Shown in pieces: positions 21,498 to 32,175 of a stretch of DNA of 64,000 nucleotides. A program made the translations under genes and the position numbers. How positions within the stretch are numbered: the first letter of the stretch is position 1; each line of letters starts with the position of its first letter. Below the pieces are notes generated by a model that was not told the origin of the DNA, did no database searches, and saw nothing but the letters and a program-made list of their open reading frames with translations. This DNA comes from Chromatiales bacterium (GTDB lineage: Bacteria > Pseudomonadota > Gammaproteobacteria > Chromatiales > Chromatiaceae): the NCBI GenBank assembly GCA_024762475.1, contig JANTHJ010000002.1, positions 1-64,000 of the forward strand. Reading direction: 5' to 3'.

Positions 21498-22628
21498 ATG
21501 AAGCAGCTTTCCTTCCTCCTGGCCCTTCTGCTATTCGCCGGCCTCGCCAGCGCGGCCCCTGTGCCCGCGCCGCCGGACATCGACGCCAAGGGCTATCTGC
21601 TGATGGACATGCACAGCGGTCGGGTCCTGGCCGAAAAGAACGCGGACCAGCGCATGGAGCCCGCGAGCATCACCAAGATCATGACAGCCCACGTGGTGTT
21701 CGAGGAACTGGCCAACGGCAACCTCAAGCTCGACGATATCGCCACCGTGAGCGAAAAGGCCTGGAAGACCGGCGGCTCGCGCATGTTCATCGAGGTCAAC
21801 AGCCGGGTGTCGGTGGGCGATCTGCTCAAGGGACTGATCATCCAGTCCGGTAACGACGCGGCAGTGGCCCTGGCCGAGCACATTGCCGGCAGCGAGGATG
21901 CCTTCGCCAACCTCATGAACGAACATGCGGCCCGACTCGGTATGCACGACACCCACTTCGCCAACGCCACGGGCCTGCCGCACGCCGATCACTACACGAC
22001 CCCTCGTGACATCGCCAAGATGACTATCGCCACCATTCGGGACTATCCCCAGTACTACGCGCTGTACAAGGAAAAGGAGTTCACCTACAACGGTATCCGT
22101 CAGCACAACCGCAACCGCCTGTTGTGGCGCGACCCCACGGTGGATGGCGTCAAGACCGGGCATACCCAATCGGCAGGCTTTTGCCTGGTGGCCTCTGCAA
22201 AACGCGACGACATGCGCCTGATATCGGTGGTGATGGGAACCAAGGGCGACAAGGCGCGCATGCAGACCAGCCAGGCCCTGCTCAATTTTGGATTTCGCTT
22301 CTACGAGACCCACCGCCTATACGCCGGGAACACCAAGCTGACCGAAGCCCGGGTCTGGAAGGGCGAGAACGAACGGGTACCCCTCGGTCTGAAGCAGGAT
22401 CTCTACGTCACAATCCCACGCCGTCAGTACGATCGTCTGAATGCACGTAGCGAGATCGACCCCGACATCCAGGCGCCGGTAGACAAGGGGCAGCCCCTCG
22501 GGGAGGTCATCGTGGATCTGGACGGAGAACCGGTGGCGAAGGTGCCCCTGATCGCCCTGAGCGCCGTCCCTGAAGGCGGGCTCTGGCGCCAGGCGGTCGA
22601 CACGGTCGAGCGCTGGCTGCCCTTCTGA
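21498..22628 (+). CDS. dacA: D-alanyl-D-alanine carboxypeptidase (PBP5/6 family)
   Basis: EPASITKIMTAHV (SxxK), SGNDAAVALAEH (SxN), DGVKTGHTQSAGFC (KTG). Confidence 0.96.
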   Translation: MKQLSFLLALLLFAGLASAAPVPAPPDIDAKGYLLMDMHSGRVLAEKNADQRMEPASITKIMTAHVVFEELANGNLKLDDIATVSEKAWKTGGSRMFIEVNSRVSVGDLLKGLIIQSGNDAAVALAEHIAGSEDAFANLMNEHAARLGMHDTHFANATGLPHADHYTTPRDIAKMTIATIRDYPQYYALYKEKEFTYNGIRQHNRNRLLWRDPTVDGVKTGHTQSAGFCLVASAKRDDMRLISVVMGTKGDKARMQTSQALLNFGFRFYETHRLYAGNTKLTEARVWKGENERVPLGLKQDLYVTIPRRQYDRLNARSEIDPDIQAPVDKGQPLGEVIVDLDGEPVAKVPLIALSAVPEGGLWRQAVDTVERWLPF

Positions 22629-23509
22629 TGGAGCGGGTGTTCCTGAACGGCCGCTTCGTACCGCGGGAGATGGCCTGCGTACCAGTGACCGACCGGGGAC
22701 TACTGTTCGGCGACAGCGTCTACGAGGTGATCCCGGCCTACGGCGGGGTGCCCTTCCGCCTGGCCCAGCACCTGGACCGGCTGGGTCGCAGCCTCGCGGC
22801 GATCCGCCTTGAGAATCCCCTGTCCCGAGCCGAGTGGGAGTCGATGATCGGCGAACTGTGCGGGGACTGCGGCGACCTGGACCGCTCCATCTATATCCAG
22901 GTCACCCGCGGTGCCTACCCGACCCGCAGCCACCGGATCCCCGCCGAGGTCACCCCGACGGTGATCGCCTTCAGCTCGGCAATCCCGGAACGGGATCCGC
23001 GGATCGCCCGCCAGGGTATCAGGGCGATCACCCTCCCGGACATTCGCTGGCACCGGTGCGATATCAAGGCCACGACCCTGCTGGCGAATATGCTTGCGCA
23101 GGCCGAGGCGGTTGAAAAGGGTGCCGACGACGCCATCTTCATTCGCGACCACCTTGCCACGGAAGGGACCGCGAGCAACCTGTTCATCGCCCATGAGGGC
23201 CAGCTCGCCACGCCGCCCAACAGCGACCAGCTGCTGCCCGGCGTGACCCGCGACCTGGTGCTGGAGCTGGCGCGGGACGCCGGCGTCCCCTGCCGCGAGG
23301 CGGCGATCACCGAGCAGGACCTGCACCGGGCGGAAGAGATCTGGCTGACCAGCTCCACCCGGGAGCTCGCGCCGGTGGTACGACTGAACGACGAGATCGT
23401 CGGCGATGGCAGTCCCGGACCCCTGTGGCAGCGCATGGACCAGCTATTCCAGGCTGCCAAACACCGCATTAGGCAGCGCGCGCGGGCGCGCAGCGAGAAC
23501 CAACGATGA
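22628..23509 (+). CDS. Class IV aminotransferase, D-amino acid aminotransferase-like
   Basis: MERVFLNGRFVPREMACVPVTDRGLLFGDSVYEVI; TEGTASNLF. Confidence 0.9.
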   Translation: MERVFLNGRFVPREMACVPVTDRGLLFGDSVYEVIPAYGGVPFRLAQHLDRLGRSLAAIRLENPLSRAEWESMIGELCGDCGDLDRSIYIQVTRGAYPTRSHRIPAEVTPTVIAFSSAIPERDPRIARQGIRAITLPDIRWHRCDIKATTLLANMLAQAEAVEKGADDAIFIRDHLATEGTASNLFIAHEGQLATPPNSDQLLPGVTRDLVLELARDAGVPCREAAITEQDLHRAEEIWLTSSTRELAPVVRLNDEIVGDGSPGPLWQRMDQLFQAAKHRIRQRARARSENQR

Positions 23510-23802
23510 GCGACGACAAAGACGACAAGCAGGCAACACAGGCGCAGGGCGAGGGCTTCCAGTTCCCCTGCGACTACCAGGTGAAGGCAATGGGCCTGGA
23601 TGACGGCAGCTTCCGCGACACCGTGCTCGAGATCGTGGGCAATCACTGCGAGAAGATCGAGGAGAACAAGATCTCGTGCCGCGGCAGTGCCAACGGCAAG
23701 TACCTCTCGGTGAGCGTGACCATCGAGGCGCAGAGCCGCGAGCAACTCGATGCCCTCTACGACGAACTCACTGCCCATGACAAGGTATTGATGCGGCTGT
23801 GA
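23506..23802 (+). CDS. DUF493/YbeD family protein
   Basis: [11 protein letters not shown]...[16 protein letters not shown]-like sequence directly upstream of lipB. Confidence 0.9.
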   Translation: MSDDKDDKQATQAQGEGFQFPCDYQVKAMGLDDGSFRDTVLEIVGNHCEKIEENKISCRGSANGKYLSVSVTIEAQSREQLDALYDELTAHDKVLMRL

Positions 23803-24434
23803 GCGGCGCACCGGTCGTACGGATTCGCCACCTGGGGCGCCGCCCCTATGTCGAAACCTGGCAGGCGATGCGCGACTTCACCGAGCTGCGCACCCCAGAG
23901 ACGCCCTCCGAGATCTGGCTGGTCGAACACGATCCGGTCTTCACCCAGGGCCAGGCAGGCCGAGCGGAACATCTCCTCGCCCCGGGTGATATTCCGGTGG
24001 TGCAGACCGACCGCGGCGGCCAGGTCACCTACCACGGTCCGGGTCAGGTAGTGATCTATCTGCTGCTCTCATTGCGCGAGGCAGGGCTGGGGGTGCGCGG
24101 CCTGGTCACCGCCATGGAGGAGAGCGTGATCGCACTGCTGGCCGACCATGGGATACGCGCCCATGCGCGGCCCGATGCGCCCGGGGTCTATGTCGAAGAG
24201 GCCAAGATCGCCGCCCTGGGGCTGCGTATCCGGCGTGGCTGCAGCTACCACGGCCTGGCCTTCAACGTAAATCCCGACCTCGAGCCCTTCTCCCGCATCG
24301 ATCCCTGCGGCTACCGCGGCATGGCGGTCACCAGCACCCAGAAGCTGGGCATCGACGCCGATCCGGATACCCTGGCTGAAGACTTGCTCGACGGGCTCTG
24401 TGAGCGACTGGGCTACCGGGCCGTCGCCAACTGA
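23799..24434 (+). CDS. lipB: Octanoyltransferase
   Basis: [41 protein letters not shown]. Confidence 0.97.
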   Translation: MSGAPVVRIRHLGRRPYVETWQAMRDFTELRTPETPSEIWLVEHDPVFTQGQAGRAEHLLAPGDIPVVQTDRGGQVTYHGPGQVVIYLLLSLREAGLGVRGLVTAMEESVIALLADHGIRAHARPDAPGVYVEEAKIAALGLRIRRGCSYHGLAFNVNPDLEPFSRIDPCGYRGMAVTSTQKLGIDADPDTLAEDLLDGLCERLGYRAVAN

Positions 24435-26773
24435 GGGCTTACCGCAAGTCGGCGGCACAGGCCGTCGCGCAGCGCCTTGACCCGCTGCAGCACCTCCGGA
24501 TCCTCGTCGAAGCCATAGGCGAGCCCGTACTCGGCATACAGCATGCCGACGGGCCCGGATTCGGCGCGCATGGGCAATACCAGGAAGGAGCCCGGCCCGC
24601 CCAGCCAGTCCGGCATCCTCTCGCGCACCGCGTCCCGGCTGGCGTCCGATATATAAACATCGCTATTGCGGATCAGGGCCACGCTGAGCAGATTCAGACC
24701 GCCCACACAGCGCACCCTGAACGTTTGCATGAGTGCCTCGGCCGCCTCGCCGAAGCCCGCCAGGCCCTGCAGCGCCTTGTGCTCCGCCTCCCAGCGGGCG
24801 GTAACCAGGCGCCGGAACCCCAGGGCCTGATGCAGCGCCTCCATCGCAACCCGGCTCGGGGCGCGGCCCTCGTCATCCGGCCCCGCCCACCGCTCGAGCC
24901 GCTCCAGTGCCTCGTCGAGGATCCCGATCGGATTCCGCGGCTCACGCGCATCCGGCCGCTCGATTCGGGTGGTATGCAGTATCACCGTGTGACCGGTTTC
25001 CGCCGGATCGACCGAAGCGATCGCCGCCGGTTCCTCCGCACCGTCCTCGCCCAGCCCGTCGACGAACCGTTGCCGCTGCTTGCGATCGGCGAACCCCACC
25101 CGGAACGCCACGTATTCCCGCTTGGCCGCATGAATGGCCCCGGAGATCTGCATCGGGTCCAGATCGAGTGCCACGGCATGACCGGTCACCAGCGTTTTCA
25201 GTTCGTACAGTGCCTCGGCCGAGCACCCGCGTCGCAACACGCCGGTGACCCGGTCCGCCAAGCCGGCAATCAGTTGCAGACGATCGCCGGGTTCGCGCAC
25301 CGGCGTATCCGGCAGCGACTTCGGATCCTGCAGGCAGCAGCAGATCTCGGCGGGGAAGTTCCATTCGCGCGCCACTTCCTGGCCGATACGGGCATAGTCG
25401 GTACCGAGCACCTGGCGCTGTGCCTCGGCCGGGCTCACGCCCTCGACCGCCTCCAGACGCTCGATGAGCTGCGCCTCCTCTGGCAGATAGTAGGCCACCA
25501 GCACGGCCCCCAGCCCCCGGAGCATGGTGCCGAGCATCGCCTCCTCGGCCAACTGGCGATCCACCACATGACCGATCTCGCGGGCGCACAGTCCACTGTA
25601 CAGGGACGCCGACAGGCGCTCGCGTAGCCCGTCGGTCTCCACCCTGCCGCCGAAGTGCTCCAGCAGCGAGAGCGAGGCTGCAATGGCGCGCACCCCGTTC
25701 ACCCCGAGTATCACCACCGCCCGCGAGATGGTGCTGATCTGCCCGGAGAAGGCCGCGTAATAGGCAGAGTTGACCACCCGCAGTATCTTGCTGCTCAGCC
25801 CCTGGTCTTTGACGATGATATCGGCCAGGGCCCGACTGTCCCCAAGTCGCTCGCTGGCCAGCTGGTTGAGGGTCGAGACGTTGCGTGCCAAGGCCGGAAA
25901 GTCCTGCTTCAGGCGCATGCGTCTGAGCAGGAAGGCAACCGTGGCGTGCGCGCCAGGCGTGGCCTGCCCCGCCGGGCCCTGCAGGGGCTCCAGGGCCAGA
26001 CGCATCTCCGCCGCATCGGCGAAGCGCTGTGCCGGATCCCGCTCCATGGCACGCTCGATGACCCGCTGCAGGCGGGGATCGATGCCGGGCACGGCCTGAT
26101 CCAGCGGACGGGGAGACCGGGTCAGGATGTCCCGCAACACCGCCCGCGCATCGCTGGCTTCGTAGGCGGGGCGCCCGACCAGCATCTCGTAGGCCACCAG
26201 GCCCAGGGAAAATACATCCGTCCGCCTCGATACCCGCCCCTGCTCGATGTACTCGGGCGCCATGTAGCGTGGCGTGCCGAGCAACCGCTCGTCCGGTCCT
26301 CGCTCGGGGCCGAGCAGGGCCGCGATCCCGAAGTCGGCCACCTTGGGCACGCCGGACCCGGTGACAATGATGTTCGCCGGCTTCAGGTCGCGGTGAACGA
26401 TATCCTTTGCATGCGCCTGCTCGATGCCGGCCAGCACCCCATTCAGCACCTCGAGGGCCGCGGCCTGCGCCAGCGCACCCTGCGCCAGCAGGTCCGACAG
26501 CGTGTTCCCGTCGACCAGCTCGAAAACCAGGTAAGGCCGCCCTTCCAGCTCGCCCGCGTCGAACACCGAGACCAGGTTCTGGTGACTGAGTGCCCCGATG
26601 GCACGCGCCTCGTGCAAGGGATGGGCGACGGGTCCCTGTCCCTCCAGCAACGGCGCATACAGCAGCTTGATAGCCACCTCGCGCCGCAGTACCGGGTCAC
26701 TGCAACGATAGACCTGTCCCTGGGTACCGCTGCCGAGCAGCTGTCTGACGATGAAACGCCCTATGCTGCGCAC
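24413..26773 (-). CDS. Serine/threonine protein kinase with HDOD domain and GAF-like C-terminus
   Basis: Kinase motifs [38 protein letters not shown]-type segment [18 protein letters not shown]...[41 protein letters not shown]-terminal GAF-like region (inference). Confidence 0.9.
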   Translation of the reverse strand: MRSIGRFIVRQLLGSGTQGQVYRCSDPVLRREVAIKLLYAPLLEGQGPVAHPLHEARAIGALSHQNLVSVFDAGELEGRPYLVFELVDGNTLSDLLAQGALAQAAALEVLNGVLAGIEQAHAKDIVHRDLKPANIIVTGSGVPKVADFGIAALLGPERGPDERLLGTPRYMAPEYIEQGRVSRRTDVFSLGLVAYEMLVGRPAYEASDARAVLRDILTRSPRPLDQAVPGIDPRLQRVIERAMERDPAQRFADAAEMRLALEPLQGPAGQATPGAHATVAFLLRRMRLKQDFPALARNVSTLNQLASERLGDSRALADIIVKDQGLSSKILRVVNSAYYAAFSGQISTISRAVVILGVNGVRAIAASLSLLEHFGGRVETDGLRERLSASLYSGLCAREIGHVVDRQLAEEAMLGTMLRGLGAVLVAYYLPEEAQLIERLEAVEGVSPAEAQRQVLGTDYARIGQEVAREWNFPAEICCCLQDPKSLPDTPVREPGDRLQLIAGLADRVTGVLRRGCSAEALYELKTLVTGHAVALDLDPMQISGAIHAAKREYVAFRVGFADRKQRQRFVDGLGEDGAEEPAAIASVDPAETGHTVILHTTRIERPDAREPRNPIGILDEALERLERWAGPDDEGRAPSRVAMEALHQALGFRRLVTARWEAEHKALQGLAGFGEAAEALMQTFRVRCVGGLNLLSVALIRNSDVYISDASRDAVRERMPDWLGGPGSFLVLPMRAESGPVGMLYAEYGLAYGFDEDPEVLQRVKALRDGLCRRLAVSPQLATAR

Positions 26774-26836
26774 GGGCTCTCCTTGGGTGCAGTTTCCTAA
26801 CTCAGATAGGCATCGGCTCGGACAGCGAAAACTTGA

Positions 26837-27712
26837 TCACCGGAGGATTCGGTAATGGATCACCGAGGCCGGATCCGCCTCCCCGGAGGGCGCCAACACC
26901 AGGGCCCCGTTCCCCTGCAGACGCTGCCGGTCCCGACACAGTAGTACCGGCGAGGCCCCTTTCATCTTGACCAGGGTACCGTTGGTGCTCTGATCGTGGA
27001 CCAACCAGGACGATCCGCAGGACTCGAAACGCAGGTGCCGTCGCGAGACACGGAGCGAAGAGAGGCACAGCCGGTTGCTGCGGTCGCGCCCGGCCAGAAC
27101 GTCACCACTGCCTGGCGCCAGGGTCAATTCTCCGCTGGACCATCGCAGCGACAGGCGCCCGGGCCCTTCAGCGGAGGGAAGGTCCAGATCGTCCGGCGTC
27201 AGCGCCACGGTGTAGTCACCTTCCTGGACCGCAAGCCATTCGAAGATCGCAGGCATGGACCGCTTTCCCCGAGCCGCCAGCGCCGGCAGTGGCCGCAGAC
27301 GCGTCCGGTCGGGGACATAGGCGGCCGCCTTGGCCGAGAGCAGCATCTGCGCAGGGCCGGCCAGGGACGCGATCCGCGCCGCGGTGTTCACCACGTCACC
27401 GAACAGGTCCCCGCCTTCCTCCACCAGGTCACCGTAGTGCAGGCCCGCCTTGCAGGTGAGATCGCCGACGCCCTGGGCACTGGCAAAGGCCTCACCCAGG
27501 GCCGGTACCGCCGAGCGGTCATCGAAGGCCAGCATCAGTTCATCGCCGATCTCCTTTACCACGCGACCCGACAGGGCCTGAGCAGCCAGCCGCAGACGGT
27601 CCAGCAGGACACTGACCCGGCGCCGCGCCTCGCGGTCGCCCAGCTGTTCGTACAAGCGGGTACTGCCGCAAACATCGATGAAGGCGACCAGGGCGCTTTT
27701 CCCATCGGACAT
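26837..27712 (-). CDS. Class III adenylate/guanylate cyclase domain protein with C-terminal FHA domain
   Basis: FIDVCGSTRLYEQLGD, VVKEIGDELMLAF, DLFGDVVNTAARI; FHA motifs LAGRDRSN...SLRVSRRHL...DQSTNGTLV. Start MSDGKSALV at 27712. Confidence 0.9.
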   Translation of the reverse strand: MSDGKSALVAFIDVCGSTRLYEQLGDREARRRVSVLLDRLRLAAQALSGRVVKEIGDELMLAFDDRSAVPALGEAFASAQGVGDLTCKAGLHYGDLVEEGGDLFGDVVNTAARIASLAGPAQMLLSAKAAAYVPDRTRLRPLPALAARGKRSMPAIFEWLAVQEGDYTVALTPDDLDLPSAEGPGRLSLRWSSGELTLAPGSGDVLAGRDRSNRLCLSSLRVSRRHLRFESCGSSWLVHDQSTNGTLVKMKGASPVLLCRDRQRLQGNGALVLAPSGEADPASVIHYRILR

Positions 27713-27828
27713 TCGAATTCCCCCCACGCAATCTTCGGAACAGATGTGGCCAGGCGCCCGGCACAGCAGCGAGGCATCCCGCCAATCGCATAAAGGTAGC
27801 GGCATGTCGGCCGATAAGCTGAGCGACG

Positions 27829-28689
27829 ATGGCGGAATACCCAAAGGTCGGGAACCAGATGTTCATCACCAGACCACAGATCGGGATGGCAGGTCTGAGC
27901 GACCGGGGACAGGTACGCGAGGACAATCAGGACTGGATCCGCGCCGATCCGCACCTGGGGCTGTTCGTGCTCGCCGATGGCATGGGCGGTATCCGCGGCG
28001 GCGCCGAGGCAAGCCGCATTGCCGGCGAGCATTTCCATCGCCACATGCGGTCCTGGCTGCGCTGGGGCGCAATGCTTCCGTGGCGTCGCAGTCCGCTGCG
28101 CATCCTGAAGGCGATGCAGAGGGGACTGCTGGCGGCCAGCGTCCGGGTGCGCCATGCGGCCGCTGCCGACACCCGGCTCGAAGGCATGGGCACGACTCTG
28201 GTCGGCGGCCTGGTGCGCGGTAGCGCCTGCCTGGTCGTGGCGGTGGGCGACTCACGCCTCTACCGGCTGCGTGACGGCGATCTCGAACAGGTCACCCGAG
28301 ACCAAACCCTGGCCGCAAAGCTCCTGGCCGACGGCTTTCTGAAAACGGACGATCCCCGTCTGGCACGCTATACGCATATCCTGACTGCCGCGGTGGGCCG
28401 CGAAGAGCGGCCGGAGATCCAGCGCTATCATCTCAAGCTGCAACCGGGAGATCGCCTGCTCGCCTGCAGCGACGGGTTGAGCGGTGCCCTGGCCGACCAC
28501 CACCTTTCGACGACGCTGCAGCAACAAGGGCCGCTCGAGCGCCTGGCCGATCGCCTGGTCGCCCTGGCCAACGATGCCGGCGGCAAGGACAACATCTCGG
28601 TTATCCTGATCGACCCGATTACGCCTCCATCCCGTAGCCCACAGTGGGAGAACCTAGACCGTGCCACAGTTACACCTGACCAGGGATGA
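27829..28689 (+). CDS. PP2C-family serine/threonine phosphatase
   Basis: SDRGQVREDNQDWI, LADGMGGIRGG, GDSRLYRLRDGDLEQVTRDQT, ACSDGLSG, GGKDNISVILI. Confidence 0.94.
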   Translation: MAEYPKVGNQMFITRPQIGMAGLSDRGQVREDNQDWIRADPHLGLFVLADGMGGIRGGAEASRIAGEHFHRHMRSWLRWGAMLPWRRSPLRILKAMQRGLLAASVRVRHAAAADTRLEGMGTTLVGGLVRGSACLVVAVGDSRLYRLRDGDLEQVTRDQTLAAKLLADGFLKTDDPRLARYTHILTAAVGREERPEIQRYHLKLQPGDRLLACSDGLSGALADHHLSTTLQQQGPLERLADRLVALANDAGGKDNISVILIDPITPPSRSPQWENLDRATVTPDQG

Positions 28690-29182
28690 TGGAAACACCG
28701 AAGTCTTTGCGCTCGAAAGCGGCGAGATGCTGCTCGGCCGCGAAACCAATTGCGACATCCAGCTCGACTTCGACGGCATCAGCCGCCGCCATCTGCGCCT
28801 GGTGACCGTCCTGGACGACACCTTTCTCGAGGACCTGGGCAGCCGCAACGGTACCTTCGTCAATGGCAAACTGGCACGCAAGTGCGCCCTCCAGGAGGGT
28901 GACGTGGTGCAGATCGGCGGGATTGAGCTGAGCTTCCATAAGGTGCCCGGGAACGAGGCCACGCCCGCGCCGGCTGATCCGGATGCCACCACTGTCATCG
29001 CCCCCGGTCAGTTCGGTCCCCGAAGCCGCGCCGCGCGCGAGAGCGGCAGACCCGTCGAGGGCGTCTCACCGGTGGCGGAGCAGGGCTATGCGGCGTCCAT
29101 GGATCCGATGAGACCCCGGTTCGACGCGCTATCGGAGGAACGAGGCTGGTGGGACCGCCTGAAAGCCTGGTTGCGGCGCTGA
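28661..29182 (+). CDS. FHA domain protein
   Basis: LLGRETNCDIQLDFDGISRRHLRLV...LEDLGSRNGTFVNGK; GTG start inside the end of the PP2C gene. Confidence 0.93.
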   Translation: MPQLHLTRDDGNTEVFALESGEMLLGRETNCDIQLDFDGISRRHLRLVTVLDDTFLEDLGSRNGTFVNGKLARKCALQEGDVVQIGGIELSFHKVPGNEATPAPADPDATTVIAPGQFGPRSRAARESGRPVEGVSPVAEQGYAASMDPMRPRFDALSEERGWWDRLKAWLRR

Positions 29183-29295
29183 CCCGGTAAGGCGGTGGCA
29201 GGTCGCCGGGCGCGGCAGCGCACCCACTACCGAAATCGGCTGAAGCCGCGCAAAGTCTGCGCCAATCGGCTCCCTTCTGCCGCTACAATGGCGGC

Positions 29296-30267
29296 ATGAA
29301 GAACTCAGATCTCGACGCCCCCTCGCGCCACTCCCCCGAGACCCACCAGCGCGGCCGTGACAAGGTGAGCCGTATCCCAGTGAAGGTGCAACCGACCCGG
29401 GAGATGCCGCGCAAGCCCCGCTGGATTCGTGCGCGGATTCCCTCCGGACCTGGCGTGACCCGAATCAAGCGCATCCTGCGCGAACGCAAGCTGGCCTCTG
29501 TCTGCGAGGAGGGCCAGTGCCCCAACCTCGGCGAGTGCTTCAGCCACGGTACCGCCACCTTCATGATCATGGGAGACATCTGCACCCGCCGCTGCCCCTT
29601 CTGCGACGTGGCCCACGGGCGGCCCGAGCCCCTCGATCCCGAAGAGCCTCGCCAACTGGCCGAGGCCATCGCCGAGATGGCCCTCCGATACGTGGTGATC
29701 ACCTCGGTGGACAGGGATGATCTGCGCGACGGCGGGGCCGGCCATTTCGCCGACTGCATCGGGAAGGTGCGCGAGCGTTCGCCCTCCACCACCGTCGAGG
29801 TGCTGGTGCCCGATTTTCGCGGACGCATGGAGGTGGCGCTCGAGGCCTTCTCCGACGCGCCACCGGATGTGTTCAACCACAATCTGGAGACCGTGCCGCG
29901 GCTCTATCGCAAGGCAAGGCCCGGCGCGGACTACCAGTGGTCACTCGATCTGCTGGCCCGCTTCGGAGAGCAGCATCCGTCGGTCCCCACCAAGTCGGGC
30001 ATCATGCTCGGCATCGGCGAGACGCGGGAAGAGATCGAGCTGGTCATGGCGGATCTGCGCGGCCATGGCGTCAGCATGCTGACCCTGGGCCAGTATCTGC
30101 AACCGAGCCGCGACCACCTGCCGGTGGAGCGATTCCTCACGCCCGAAGAATTCGACGAACTGCGTGAACTGGGCGAACAGATTGGTTTTTCCAATGTGGC
30201 CAGCGGCCCCATGGTGCGCTCTTCCTACCATGCCGACCTGCAGGCCAACCCCTTGCTCGGCGAATGA
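29296..30267 (+). CDS. lipA: Lipoyl synthase
   Basis: Radical [16 protein letters not shown] and N-terminal [12 protein letters not shown]. Confidence 0.98.
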   Translation: MKNSDLDAPSRHSPETHQRGRDKVSRIPVKVQPTREMPRKPRWIRARIPSGPGVTRIKRILRERKLASVCEEGQCPNLGECFSHGTATFMIMGDICTRRCPFCDVAHGRPEPLDPEEPRQLAEAIAEMALRYVVITSVDRDDLRDGGAGHFADCIGKVRERSPSTTVEVLVPDFRGRMEVALEAFSDAPPDVFNHNLETVPRLYRKARPGADYQWSLDLLARFGEQHPSVPTKSGIMLGIGETREEIELVMADLRGHGVSMLTLGQYLQPSRDHLPVERFLTPEEFDELRELGEQIGFSNVASGPMVRSSYHADLQANPLLGE

Positions 30268-30304
30268 CGGCCCGGCCGTCGTCTGGAAAGAATCGGAACA
30301 CGTC

Positions 30305-30904
30305 ATGAAACACATCAAGAAGGCCCTCTCCTATTCGATCGCCGGCGCCCTCGGTCTCACCGTGGTCGCCAGCCTCTCCGGTTGCGAGCAGCCGCCCTCC
30401 CAGCAGGACCTGGGTAGCGAGCAGAATGCACAGCAAAACTGGTTCATGGTGATCGAACAGACCGGGCAGAATCCCAATACCTATCGCGTGGTCGAACAAC
30501 ACGCGACCAGCGGACCCACGCGCGCCATCCTGCGTGACAAGAATGGCATCGAACGCTTTCTGTCCGAGGAGGAACTCAAGGCGATTGCCGAGCAGGAGGC
30601 CCGCAAGGTAGAGGCCGGCACCTCCCGCCTGGCACAGGACGGGGCCGAGGTGAATCCGGCGGGCATGTCGCTGGGCGAGACCCTGCTGGCCGCGGCGGCC
30701 GGCTCCCTGATCGGCGGCATGCTCGCCAACAGCCTGATGCGCAACCGGAGCTTTCAGCAGAACACCTCGCGCTACAACAGCAGCCGGCCGAGCGCCCCCT
30801 CGACCTCGCTGCGAACGGGCAATACGACCAAGCCGCGATCCGGCTTCTTCGGCCAGCGTTCCAACAGCAGTGGCTCCCGAAGTTTCGGCTCCTTCGGCGG
30901 CTGA
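30305..30904 (+). CDS. UPF0323-like lipoprotein
   Basis: Lipobox SLSGC; NTYRVVEQHATSGPTRAILRDKNGIERFLSEEEL, Gly-rich segment, SGFFG tail resembling UPF0323 lipoproteins. Confidence 0.75.
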   Translation: MKHIKKALSYSIAGALGLTVVASLSGCEQPPSQQDLGSEQNAQQNWFMVIEQTGQNPNTYRVVEQHATSGPTRAILRDKNGIERFLSEEELKAIAEQEARKVEAGTSRLAQDGAEVNPAGMSLGETLLAAAAGSLIGGMLANSLMRNRSFQQNTSRYNSSRPSAPSTSLRTGNTTKPRSGFFGQRSNSSGSRSFGSFGG

Positions 30905-30907
30905 GGC

Positions 30908-32095
30908 ATGGTCGCAACCCTCGAAGTCGACCCGATACCGCAGACCGTCCTCGAAGACATCGGCATGCAGTGGCATACCGAGCCGGATGGCAGCGACTAC
31001 ATCGTTCCCGAGCTGGTAAGAGTGACCGAGTCGGAGGCCGAGGCCTATTACGCGGCCGCCAATGCACTCTACGACATGTACGTCGAGGCCGCACAGTACG
31101 TGATTGATCGTGGCGAATACGAGCGCATGGGCATCGACCCTCAGCTGGTCCCGTTGATCGAGCAGAGCTGGGAGCGGGACGATTGGCACCTGTATGGGCG
31201 CTTCGACCTGGCGGGTGGTCTGGATGGGTTGCCCGTCAAGCTGATCGAGTTCAACGCCGACACCCCCACAGCGCTGTTCGAAACGGCGATCGTGCAATGG
31301 GCGCTGCTCAAGGCCAATGGCCTGGACGAGGCGCGCCAGTTCAACAACATTCACGCCATGCTGCAGGCCAACTTCCGGCGCAGCGTGGTCGGCGATGGTG
31401 TAGATTTCGAACAGGCCTACCGCAGCGAGAAGTTCCTGTTCTCCAGCATCGCCGGGCTACCGGAAGACGAACGCACCACCCGCTATCTGCAACAGATCGC
31501 ACACGAGGCCGGCCTGTACACCGACTTTGCCTTCATGGACGAAGTCGGCTTTCTGGAAAAGCAGGGCGTTTTCAACCGCGACCAGCAGCGTGCGGACTTC
31601 TGGTTCAAGCTCTACCCCTGGGAAGACATCGCAGCCGAAGAGCCGGAGCTGATGGGCATCCTGCAGAGCATCAGTAAGACCGGCGCCACACGATTCTTCA
31701 ACCCCGCCTACACCGTGCTGTTCCAGAGCAAGGGGATCATGGCGGTGTTGTACGAACTGTATCCGGATTCACCCTACCTGCTGGACACCCGCTACGAACC
31801 ATTGGCGGGCAAGGCGCAGGTGGAGAAGAAGCTGTTCGGGCGCGAAGGCGAGAACACCCGCATCACCGGCGCCGACGGTCAGCTGCTGGCCGAGACCGAG
31901 GGTCAATATGGGCACCATCCCAGCATCTTCCAGGAATACGCGCCGCTACCGCAGGACGGTGCGGGGAATCGCTATCAGGCGGGCGTGTTCTTCGCCTACG
32001 AGGCCTGTGGCTTGGGATTCCGGCGCGGGGGCGAGATCCTGGACAACAGCAGCAAGTTCGTCGGGCACCTCATCGACGAGCCCGGATCCGCCTGA
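30908..32095 (+). CDS. Glutathionylspermidine synthase family ATP-grasp protein
   Basis: LIEFNADTPTALFETAIVQW and C-terminal FGREGENTRI. Confidence 0.92.
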   Translation: MVATLEVDPIPQTVLEDIGMQWHTEPDGSDYIVPELVRVTESEAEAYYAAANALYDMYVEAAQYVIDRGEYERMGIDPQLVPLIEQSWERDDWHLYGRFDLAGGLDGLPVKLIEFNADTPTALFETAIVQWALLKANGLDEARQFNNIHAMLQANFRRSVVGDGVDFEQAYRSEKFLFSSIAGLPEDERTTRYLQQIAHEAGLYTDFAFMDEVGFLEKQGVFNRDQQRADFWFKLYPWEDIAAEEPELMGILQSISKTGATRFFNPAYTVLFQSKGIMAVLYELYPDSPYLLDTRYEPLAGKAQVEKKLFGREGENTRITGADGQLLAETEGQYGHHPSIFQEYAPLPQDGAGNRYQAGVFFAYEACGLGFRRGGEILDNSSKFVGHLIDEPGSA

Positions 32096-32175
32096 GCCGG
32101 GACGAAGTCGATATTGGGGAAAGCGGCACTGCTGTCGCATAATTGCCCTTTTGGCCACCCCTCGAGGCTTCCCCC

